Source: Acidobacteriota bacterium
GTDB taxonomy: Bacteria > Acidobacteriota > Blastocatellia > Pyrinomonadales > Pyrinomonadaceae
Assembly (NCBI GenBank): GCA_013813755.1
Contig: JACCRD010000149.1
Span: 1 to 5,104 of the forward strand
Length of the DNA stretch: 5,104 nucleotides
Direction: 5' to 3'
A program made the position numbers and the translations under genes. The first letter of the stretch is position 1. Each line of letters starts with the position of its first letter. Positions 1-4,969 of this stretch are shown in pieces. The notes under the pieces were generated by a model that made no database searches, was not told the origin of the DNA, and saw only the letters and a list, made by a program, of their open reading frames with translations.

Positions 1-799
1 AGTAAGACGGGCGCAGGCGAATGCGCGTTTCCTTGCCGAACAGACGGCGCAGCCATTCGCCGACCGTGCCTTTCAAATGCGCCATCGTGATGCCTTTGTC
101 CACGCACAATCCTTCGATTTGATGAAACATCGGCGTGTGCGTCAAATCCGGCGTGTCGCGGCGAAAAACTCTGCCGGGCGCGATGATGCGAATCGGGCCC
201 CCGCGCCGTTCCATTGCGCGAATCTGGACGGTTGAAGTCTGCGACCGAAGCGCGAAGCCATTTGTCGTGTAAAAAGTGTCCTGCGATTCCCGCGCGGGAT
301 GACCTTCGGGAATGTTGAGAGCGTCGAAGTTATAATAATCGGTTTCAATTTCGCGGTCGTCTTCAATCGAATAGCCCAAGGAGACGAAAATATCTTCAAC
401 TTTCTGACGCAGAATCGTCAACAGATGCAGATGACCTTCGCGTGGGCGCGTTCCGGGCAGAGTTACGTCCAATCTTTCGCGTTCGATTTTTGCATCGGTG
501 ATAAAGTTTTTTAGATTGTTTTCGATTTCTTCAAATGAACCGGTAAACTGTTTTTCAATTGATTGAACAAATTGTCCGAAGGCACCACGCTCTTCGGGAG
601 CAACTCGTCCGATTAGTTTCTTGGTGCCGGCGAGTTCAGACTTTTTACCCGTGTGTTTAATTTTCAGCTCGCCGAGTTCGCGCTGCAAATTTTCGGCATC
701 ATCTAAGCTTAAACTATTCGTATTCAAATCTGAAAAACGCCTGAATTCCTGCCTGAACGCTTTACGGATCTTTTCGACTTTTTCTTTTTGCTCAATCAT
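1..799 (-). CDS. pheS: Phenylalanyl-tRNA synthetase alpha subunit, C-terminus outside the window
   Basis: PheS is the catalytic alpha subunit of the cytoplasmic (alpha-beta)2 enzyme that charges tRNA-Phe with phenylalanine using ATP. The first 266 codons are visible. Residues 1 to about 100 are charged and helical, as expected for the N-terminal coiled coil that contacts tRNA. The class II core follows, with GHPARESQDTFY (about 166-177), LRSQTSTVQIR (184-194), and FHQIEGL (225-231), matching the family FHQxEG motif. The reading frame leaves the window at LRPSY (262-266), just before the family's FPFTEPS stretch, so roughly the last quarter is missing. The ATG at 799-797 is chosen because an in-frame TAA lies two codons upstream. 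The upstream sequence is AT-rich, with no clear Shine-Dalgarno site. pheT is expected next, to the left of the window. A terminator and a candidate promoter lie between this gene and rplT, so it may be transcribed separately from the ribosomal genes. Confidence 0.97.
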   Translation of the reverse strand, partial: MIEQKEKVEKIRKAFRQEFRRFSDLNTNSLSLDDAENLQRELGELKIKHTGKKSELAGTKKLIGRVAPEERGAFGQFVQSIEKQFTGSFEEIENNLKNFITDAKIERERLDVTLPGTRPREGHLHLLTILRQKVEDIFVSLGYSIEDDREIETDYYNFDALNIPEGHPARESQDTFYTTNGFALRSQTSTVQIRAMERRGGPIRIIAPGRVFRRDTPDLTHTPMFHQIEGLCVDKGITMAHLKGTVGEWLRRLFGKETRIRLRPSY

Positions 800-856
800 C
801 TTTTATTAATCCATTCGCGGATTGAACGAATTCATTTCGTATGCTCGAATCGCTCG

Positions 857-865
857 ATTTTAACA
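857..865 (-). promoter_or_regulatory. Candidate extended -10 promoter for pheS
   Basis: On the minus strand the sequence TGTTAAAAT gives a TGn extension plus a -10 hexamer TAAAAT that matches TATAAT at 5 of 6 positions. No good -35 hexamer lies 16-18 nt upstream, which is tolerated for extended -10 promoters. It sits between the rplT terminator and pheS and would give a leader of about 50 nt. The leader has a small inverted repeat (ACGAA at 826-830, TTCGT at 836-840). A perfect dyad, AATCG-N2-CGATT (848-859), overlaps the -10. This is inferred from pattern only. Confidence 0.4.
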
Positions 866-895
866 CAAGTTAATTTTAAGAAAAATTATCAGATC

Positions 896-931
896 TAAAA
901 ATAAAGCGTCCGAACTTTCGCTCGAACGCTT
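896..931 (-). terminator. Intrinsic terminator between rplT and pheS
   Basis: Read on the minus strand, positions 931-920 pair with 915-904 to give a 12-bp stem, mostly G-C and A-U pairs with two G-U wobbles. The stem is closed by a C-G pair over a GAAA tetraloop (919-916). The 3' arm runs straight into UAUUUUUA (903-896), the expected U-tract. It begins 32 nt after the rplT stop codon. The GNRA loop and the U-tract exist only in this orientation, so it acts on transcripts coming from rplT. It either ends the ribosomal-protein transcript or serves as a partial terminator before pheS. Confidence 0.8.
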
Positions 932-963
932 CACAAATTTGTTCAATTAAACATTTTTAAAAG

Positions 964-1341
964 TTAAGCTGTCGGCTGTTGTTTATTACTGATTGCTTCT
1001 TTCACCTGCCCGGCTAAAGTCGCGAATGACTCAGGTTGTTTGACAGCTAAATCGGCTAAAACTTTGCGGTCGAGTTCGATTTCAGCAAGTTTTAGACCGT
1101 GCATAAATTGCGAATATTTTAATCCGTTCAGACGACATGCCGCGTTGATGCGAACAATCCAGAGTTCACGAAAAGTTCGTTTTTTCAATTTTCGTCCGGT
1201 GTAGGCGAATTTTAAGGCTCTCTCGACAGATTCTTTCGCCGAGCGATAAAGTTTCGATTTTGTTCCGCGATAGCCTTTGGCTAAAGCTAATATTTTTTTG
1301 CGTTTCTCAAGACGCTTATTCCCACGTTTTGCACGAGGCAT
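964..1341 (-). CDS. rplT: 50S ribosomal protein L20
   Basis: L20 binds 23S rRNA and is needed early in 50S assembly. In Escherichia coli and Bacillus subtilis it also represses its own operon by binding mRNA. The 125-residue product has the very basic N-terminal extension (residues 1-60, many K and R), which threads into rRNA. The globular C-terminal signature follows: WIVRINAACR (61-70), NGLKYSQFMHGL (72-83) and LDRKVLADLA (90-99). The family norm is about 117-120 residues, and the few extra residues are a polar tail ending KQQPTA. The start is fixed by the conserved MPRAK and by AAGGAG (minus strand, 1356-1351) 9 nt upstream. It ends with TAA. It is third in line after infC and rpmI, with a 96-nt spacer to rpmI that contains a predicted hairpin. 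A terminator follows. Confidence 0.98.
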   Translation of the reverse strand: MPRAKRGNKRLEKRKKILALAKGYRGTKSKLYRSAKESVERALKFAYTGRKLKKRTFRELWIVRINAACRLNGLKYSQFMHGLKLAEIELDRKVLADLAVKQPESFATLAGQVKEAISNKQQPTA

Positions 1342-1369
1342 AGTTTTATACTCCTTATTTCTATGATCA

Positions 1370-1432
1370 AAAATGCCAAATTAAAGACTGAAAAAGTCTA
1401 TCAGTTTAGTTACCAATTTAATTTTGCATTTT
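1370..1432 (-). promoter_or_regulatory. Long AT-rich hairpin in the rpmI-rplT spacer
   Basis: Positions 1370-1376 pair with 1426-1432 (7 bp), then one mismatch (1377 with 1425), then 1378-1385 pair with 1417-1424 (8 bp). The 31-nt apical region can form a further small hairpin, ACTGA (1387-1391) with TCAGT (1401-1405). An overlapping alternative pairs AGACT (1385-1389) with AGTCT (1395-1399). Only two of the fifteen outer pairs are G-C. The structure starts 5 nt after the rpmI stop codon and ends 13 nt before the rplT ribosome binding site. It could be a translational control element, a processing site or a weak terminator; the sequence cannot decide. The pairing is seen directly, the role is inferred. 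Confidence 0.4.
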
Positions 1433-1437
1433 GCTTT

Positions 1438-1641
1438 TTACTTTCTACCGTATGGCAGCATCGCTTCGACCCGTTTTTGATCGCCTTCGGAAACTAATGT
1501 ATCAATGTCTAACTGACGTTTACGCTTTGAACTTTTCTTCGTTAAAATATGACGGGCGTGCGATTTTCCGCGTTTGATTTTTCCCGTCGAAGTAAAGCGA
1601 AAACGTTTCGCCGCGCCTTTATGGGTTTTTAATTTTGGCAT
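1438..1641 (-). CDS. rpmI: 50S ribosomal protein L35
   Basis: L35 is a small basic protein of the large ribosomal subunit. The 67-residue length is typical (about 64-66). The family signature is complete: KLKTHKGAAKRF (3-14), a T-x-T-G-K turn (17-21), and the basic stretch HILTKKSSKRKRQL (31-44). The C-terminus ends LPYGRK. The ATG is supported by AGGAG on the minus strand (1654-1650), 8 nt upstream, and by the conserved MPKLKT start. It ends with TAA. It lies between infC and rplT, as in most bacteria. The 88-nt infC-rpmI spacer has long-range complementarity next to this ribosome binding site (see findings). In Escherichia coli, L20 represses at rpmI and rplT follows by coupling. Here the 96-nt gap before rplT and the separate rplT ribosome binding site make simple coupling less certain. 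Confidence 0.98.
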   Translation of the reverse strand: MPKLKTHKGAAKRFRFTSTGKIKRGKSHARHILTKKSSKRKRQLDIDTLVSEGDQKRVEAMLPYGRK

Positions 1642-1729
1642 TATAAATTCTCCTGCTTAAATATAAGAATTGTTTGTTTCAATGTTTTACTGTATTAAAT
1701 TCTTTTTACAAGCGCTGTTTTTAAGATAG

Positions 1730-2290
1730 TTAAACTTTCGCTTTTTTCGGCACGAATATAACAAACATTTGGTAGCCTTCCATTTTCGGTGTAACTTCCA
1801 CGTCGGCAATGTCAGCTAAATCGTCGCGCAGTTTGGCGAGCAGATTCGCGCCGAGTTCACGATGCGTCATCTCGCGTCCGCGAAAAGCGATGGTGGCGCG
1901 AACTTTGTCGCCGTCCGTAATCCATTCGCGGGCGCGTTCTTTTCGATAACCATAATCGTGGTCGTCGGTTCCGGGTCGAAACTTGATTTCTTTGACCTGC
2001 ACCGTGACCTGTTTCTTTTTGGCTTCGTGCGCCTTTTTCTTTTCTTCGTAAAGAAACTTGCCATAATCGATAATACGGCAGACGGGCGGTTTGGCATTCG
2101 GCGCAACTTCCACCAAATCCTTGCCTTCATCACGCGCTCTCTGGATGGCATCGCGCGTGTCCATTACGCCAAGTTGTTCGCCATCTTCATCAATCACGCG
2201 AACGGACGGAATTCTGATGCGTTCGTTTGTTTTATGAAGCGGTCCACGATTAAATCTTGGATTACGGTTTTTACTAAATCTACTTGCTAT
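1730..2290 (-). CDS. infC: Translation initiation factor IF-3, predicted AUA start
   Basis: IF-3 binds the 30S subunit, keeps it apart from 50S, and checks the start codon and initiator tRNA. From the proposed start the product is 186 residues, close to the usual 170-180. The N-domain has RIRIPSVRVIDEDGEQLGV (about 24-42) and the PVCRIIDYGKF signature (69-79). A Lys-rich linker (about 80-95) leads to the C-domain with VKEIKFRPGTDDHDY (99-113), GDKVRATIAFRGREM (127-141) and the end FVPKKAKV. The first conventional start codon in frame is GTG at 2197. Using it would remove 31 residues, including the conserved start of the N-domain. An in-frame TAA lies at 2329-2327, and no ATG, GTG or TTG occurs between it and 2197. 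The only codon correctly spaced from the strong ribosome binding site is ATA (2290-2288). Rare start codons in infC are known to support autoregulation by IF-3 itself. Gene identity is certain; the start is strongly inferred. Confidence 0.93.
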   Translation of the reverse strand: MASRFSKNRNPRFNRGPLHKTNERIRIPSVRVIDEDGEQLGVMDTRDAIQRARDEGKDLVEVAPNAKPPVCRIIDYGKFLYEEKKKAHEAKKKQVTVQVKEIKFRPGTDDHDYGYRKERAREWITDGDKVRATIAFRGREMTHRELGANLLAKLRDDLADIADVEVTPKMEGYQMFVIFVPKKAKV

Positions 2291-2297
2291 TGGTACA

Positions 2298-2302
2298 CCT
2301 CC
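2298..2302 (-). promoter_or_regulatory. infC ribosome binding site that sets an AUA start
   Basis: GGAGG on the minus strand (inside CTGGAGGTG, 2304-2296) is one of the strongest Shine-Dalgarno matches in the window. It ends 7 nt before an ATA codon at 2290-2288, which is followed by GCA AGT AGA. No ATG, GTG or TTG lies within reach of it in the infC frame. This site is the main reason to place the start of infC at 2290. Confidence 0.85.
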
Positions 2303-2313
2303 AGTGTTAGAAA

Positions 2314-2342
2314 TTTGCTCTGAAATTTATTTTCTGAGCAAA
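2314..2342 (-). promoter_or_regulatory. Hairpin between the thrS stop codon and infC
   Basis: Seven perfect pairs (2314-2320 with 2336-2342), one mismatch (2321 with 2335), four more pairs (2322-2325 with 2331-2334) and a 5-nt loop (2326-2330) make a compact hairpin. It abuts the thrS TAG codon at 2343-2345 and ends 9 nt before the infC Shine-Dalgarno region. No U-tract follows, so a full terminator is unlikely. It may protect the thrS 3' end, mark a processing site, or tune infC translation. The pairing is seen directly, the role is inferred. Confidence 0.5.
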
Positions 2343-4307
2343 CTATACGTTGATAAGTGCGCGAGTTTCTTTTAACTTACGCGTCGTTTCAATAAATTCC
2401 GCGAGCGGCATCGCGCCCAAATCGCCTTTTGTTCTTTCGCGAACGGCAATTTTGTTTTCTTCCAGTTCTTTGTCGCCTAAAACAATCATAAAGGGAACTT
2501 TGCTGATTTGAGCGTCGCGAATCTTCGCGCCGATTTTATCACTTTTTAAATTGGTTTCAACACGAAAACCGGCTTCTTTCAATCTTTTAGCAACTCCTTC
2601 GGCATATTCGTTGATGCGGTCGGTAATCGGCAGAACGGTAATTTGCACGGGCGCGAGCCAGAGCGGAAAAGCTCCGGCGAATTGTTCGATCAAAACCCCG
2701 AAAAACCTTTCAATCGAACCGAACAGGGCGCGGTGAATCATTATTGGTCGATGTTTTTGTCCGTCTTCGCCAGTATACTCGAGTTCAAATCTTTCGGGCA
2801 GATTAAAATCGAGCTGAATTGTTCCGAGCTGCCAAATTCTACCGATCGCGTCTTCGATTTTAATGTCAATTTTCGGACCATAAAAAGCGGCTTCGCCTTC
2901 GATTCTTTCGTATGAAATATTTCTTTCCTTAAGAGCGTTGGCAAGGGAAGTTTCGGCGTTTTTCCAATCTTCATCCGCGCCGAGATAACCTTTATTTTCT
3001 GCCCCGCCGCGCACCGACAATTCAAATTTTACTTTTTCAAATCCGTATGTGTTAAAAACGTAAAGCGCAAAATCCAGACAATCGGCGACTTCTTCGCGCA
3101 CCTGGTCGGAACGAACAAATAAATGCGCGTCATCAACCGTAAATCCCCGACAACGCATAAGACCGTGAACTGTTCCCGAAAGCTCGGCGCGATAAACCGT
3201 TCCCATTTCCGAATAGCGCTGCGGCAGATCGCGGTAGGATTTCGGTGAATTCTTGAAAATGCCGATGTGAAACGGACAGTTCATCGGTTTTAAGCGATAT
3301 TCTTCTTCGTCGATACTCGTCGGCGCATACATTCCGTCGGCGTAATTTTCTTCGTGTCCGCTGATTCGCCAAAGTTCGCGCTTGGCGATGTGCGGTGTAT
3401 AGACAAAACTGTAATCACGTTTCAATAATTCTTCTTTTAGGAGATTTTCCATCTCCATCCGCATCGTCGCGCCTTTCGGATGCCAGAAAATTAAGCCCTG
3501 ACCGTATTCTTCCTGAATCGAAAACAAATCTAAATCCTTTCCGATTCTTCTATGATCACGTTTTTCAGCTTCGGCGCGTTGCTTGGTCCACGCTTCGAGT
3601 TCTTCCTGCGAAGTAAACGCGGTGCCGTAGATGCGCTGCATCTGCTGATTGTTCGCGTCACCTTTCCAGTATGCGCCTGATAAAGCGAGCAGTTTGAATG
3701 CCTTTAATTTATTTGTGTTCGGAACGTGCGGACCTAAACAGAAATCGACAAACGAAGTATCGTCAATATAATAAGCGGTCGCTGTCCGGTCGGCTTTTTC
3801 AGTGACGAGTTCGCACTTCAGAGGCTCTCTTCGGTCTGTGAAAAGCTTGATAAGTTCGTCTTTCGAGACGACTTCGCGCCGAAACGGTAAATTGCGTTTA
3901 GCAATGTCGCGCATTTTCTTTTCAATAACCGGCAAATCCGCTTCAGATAGTTGGCGCGGAGCAATCACGTCATAATAAAATCCGTAGCGCGGATCGTCCA
4001 TCAGCGCGGGACCGACTCCAAGTTTGGTTTCGGGAAATAAATCTAAAACTGCTGCTGCCAAAAGATGCGCCGCCGAATGTCGAATAACTTCCAAACCGTC
4101 GCGCGTATCAGTCAAAATCGGTTCAATTGATAAAATCTCATCGGTTTGTTCAAGATTAAAAGTCAGATCGACTTCCGCGCCGTTGATTTTCGCGGCAAGA
4201 GATTTTTTTATCAAATCGCGGTCAAACGCCTTGATAGCCTCCGCCACGCTTAAAGGCGCGGGGAAACTTTTTTGTTGATCGCCGACTCTGACGTTTATTT
4301 CGCTCAT
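2343..4307 (-). CDS. thrS: Threonyl-tRNA synthetase
   Basis: ThrRS is a cytoplasmic class II enzyme that charges tRNA-Thr with threonine and edits Ser-tRNA-Thr. The 654-residue length fits the family (about 640). Domains in order: TGS (about 1-64); editing domain with RHSAAH (76-81, giving H77 and H81 of the HxxxH motif) and CLGPH (190-194); catalytic core with KPMNCPFH (340-347, zinc Cys344), motif 2 YRAELSGTVHGLMRCRGF (372-389), DDAHLF (392-397, zinc His395), IMIHRALFGSIERF (522-535, zinc His525 and motif 3 Arg534); and the anticodon-binding domain (about 553-654). All three zinc ligands and the editing residues are present, so the enzyme should be active and proofreading. The frame stays open to an ATG at 4406, but that 33-residue extension does not look like a TGS start. 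MSEINVRVG at 4307 does. No clear Shine-Dalgarno site precedes it. It ends with TAG, 52 nt before infC. Confidence 0.97.
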   Translation of the reverse strand: MSEINVRVGDQQKSFPAPLSVAEAIKAFDRDLIKKSLAAKINGAEVDLTFNLEQTDEILSIEPILTDTRDGLEVIRHSAAHLLAAAVLDLFPETKLGVGPALMDDPRYGFYYDVIAPRQLSEADLPVIEKKMRDIAKRNLPFRREVVSKDELIKLFTDRREPLKCELVTEKADRTATAYYIDDTSFVDFCLGPHVPNTNKLKAFKLLALSGAYWKGDANNQQMQRIYGTAFTSQEELEAWTKQRAEAEKRDHRRIGKDLDLFSIQEEYGQGLIFWHPKGATMRMEMENLLKEELLKRDYSFVYTPHIAKRELWRISGHEENYADGMYAPTSIDEEEYRLKPMNCPFHIGIFKNSPKSYRDLPQRYSEMGTVYRAELSGTVHGLMRCRGFTVDDAHLFVRSDQVREEVADCLDFALYVFNTYGFEKVKFELSVRGGAENKGYLGADEDWKNAETSLANALKERNISYERIEGEAAFYGPKIDIKIEDAIGRIWQLGTIQLDFNLPERFELEYTGEDGQKHRPIMIHRALFGSIERFFGVLIEQFAGAFPLWLAPVQITVLPITDRINEYAEGVAKRLKEAGFRVETNLKSDKIGAKIRDAQISKVPFMIVLGDKELEENKIAVRERTKGDLGAMPLAEFIETTRKLKETRALINV

Positions 4308-4473
4308 ATATTTGTTAATTAAATTATTTGGTTTAAGTCTAGCTATTAAGAGGCGCGAAACATTTCGAGAATTCACCAACACGGGTGTAATAAATGAGTA
4401 TTCCAAGAAAGCCGCCGAAATTAAACCGAAAATTAAATATCAACAATCTACTACTAGAATAAGATTTGATTTG

Positions 4474-4502
4474 ATAAGAGCGACTTTGCTGCGGGGTTTC
4501 AA
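4474..4502 (-). promoter_or_regulatory. Weak candidate thrS promoter
   Basis: On the minus strand TTGAAA (4502-4497, 5 of 6 matches to TTGACA) is followed after 17 nt by TCTTAT (4479-4474, 4 of 6 matches to TATAAT). It would give a leader of about 160 nt before thrS. In AT-rich DNA such matches arise by chance, so this is only the best-spaced candidate seen. Confidence 0.28.
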
Positions 4503-4558
4503 TAAATCAAAACACCATTTATACACGCCATTTAGAAGCGCGTTGTAGTAGTCTGCGT

Positions 4559-4577
4559 AAAAACAAAGTTCTTTGTT
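4559..4577 (-). terminator. Possible weak terminator after tRNA-Val
   Basis: Read on the minus strand, AACAAA (4577-4572) and TTTGTT (4567-4562) form a 6-bp stem around a GAAC loop, followed by three more T residues (4561-4559). It lies about 30 nt after the tRNA 3' end. The stem is short and almost all A-U, so it may be leaky and allow readthrough toward thrS. Confidence 0.4.
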
Positions 4578-4605
4578 AGCATCTCATCAAAAATAGATCA
4601 AAAAT

Positions 4606-4680
<75 letters not shown>

Positions 4681-4720
4681 AAACCATCTGTTGCTCCGCT
4701 CGTTGTGCGAGCGAACTAAT

Positions 4721-4750
4721 AAAATAACGAATAATCTTAACCAGTGTCAA
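4721..4750 (-). promoter_or_regulatory. Sigma-70-type promoter of tRNA-Val
   Basis: A perfect -35 hexamer TTGACA (minus strand, 4750-4745) is followed after 18 nt by TATTTT (4726-4721, 4 of 6 matches to TATAAT). Transcription would start near 4714, about 35 nt before the mature tRNA. The precursor leader contains a G-C-rich hairpin, CGCTCG (4697-4702) with CGAGCG (4708-4713) around a 5-nt loop, which may aid 5' processing. Confidence 0.6.
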
Positions 4751-4953
4751 GTTTATAAAGTGTTTGTTGCCCGTAGCCTTAGCAGGGGAGCGGAGATTTT
4801 GAAAAACTATAAGAACTGGGAATAATCCCACAAATTAAATTTTCAGATTTTATTCGTATTAAATGCATACAAAATTATTAGAATTTATATGACTGATGAT
4901 AATTCTCTGCACGAATACAGTTTTTTATTGTGTTTAATTCGATGTAAATTATA
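4751..4953. other. Intergenic region between divergent tRNA-Val and the plus-strand gene
   Basis: No gene is visible. The segment 4769-4793 is G-C-rich and its minus strand resembles the anticodon arm of tRNA-Ser(GCT) (see findings). TGGGA-N4-TCCCA (4817-4830) is a perfect dyad 124 bp upstream of the sigma-54 -24 element, where an activator could bind. A second inverted repeat, TATTCGT (4851-4857) with ACGAATA (4911-4917), encloses AGAATT (4880-4885) with AATTCT (4901-4906). Functions are not shown. Confidence 0.4.
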
Positions 4954-4969
4954 TGGCACAAACGTTGCA
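4954..4969 (+). promoter_or_regulatory. Sigma-54 (RpoN) -24/-12 promoter
   Basis: TGGCAC (4954-4959), a 5-nt spacer and TTGCA (4965-4969) match the TGGCAC-N5-TTGCW consensus at every fixed position. The invariant GG (4955-4956) and GC (4967-4968) have the correct 10-bp spacing. Transcription should begin near 4980, giving a 5' UTR of about 90 nt before the ATG at 5070. Sigma-54 promoters need an enhancer-binding ATPase, so expression should be conditional. The UTR holds a small hairpin, AAGGC (5015-5019) with GCCTT (5026-5030). Confidence 0.75.

Larger units (their letters stand above)
4308..4605 (-). other. thrS upstream region, probable leader
   Basis: This AT-rich stretch of about 300 nt separates tRNA-Val from thrS and holds no convincing gene on either strand. 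It contains a tandem imperfect repeat, CCGAAATTAAA (4415-4425) followed by CCGAAAATTAAA (4426-4437), and a 7-bp inverted repeat, ACTACTA (4450-4456) with TAGTAGT (4546-4552). No T-box signature (the AGGGTGGNACCGCG-like block) is visible, and no strong terminator precedes thrS. Two weak promoter candidates exist: TTGAAA-N17-TCTTAT (4502-4474) and an isolated TATAAA (4523-4518). A leader with tRNA-like control, as for Escherichia coli thrS, is possible but not shown. Confidence 0.4.

Noticed and set aside
1730..2197. infC starting at the GTG at 2197 (155 residues)
   Set aside because: It removes a conserved part of the IF-3 N-domain and has no ribosome binding site. The strong site upstream fits the ATA at 2290.
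1862..2323. Plus-strand open frame of 153 codons opposite infC
   Set aside because: It lies antisense over almost all of a certain gene, has no plausible ribosome binding site, and its residues look like a reverse translation of infC codons.
2314..2342. Intrinsic terminator after thrS
   Set aside because: The hairpin has no U-tract on either strand. It is kept as an RNA structure, not called a terminator.
4308..4406. N-terminal extension of thrS to the ATG at 4406
   Set aside because: The 33 added residues do not resemble a TGS domain start. The family-like sequence begins at MSEINVRVG (4307), which matches the usual ThrRS length.
4312..4548. Plus-strand open frame upstream of thrS (78 codons)
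   Set aside because: It has no recognisable motif and no ribosome binding site. Its composition follows the AT-rich spacer, so it is probably chance.
4308..4605. T-box riboswitch in front of thrS
   Set aside because: The conserved T-box block (GGTGGNACCGCG-like) and an adjacent terminator were looked for and not seen.
4778..4793. Functional tRNA-Ser gene on the minus strand
   Set aside because: Only an anticodon-arm-like piece is present. There is no acceptor, D or T arm around it.
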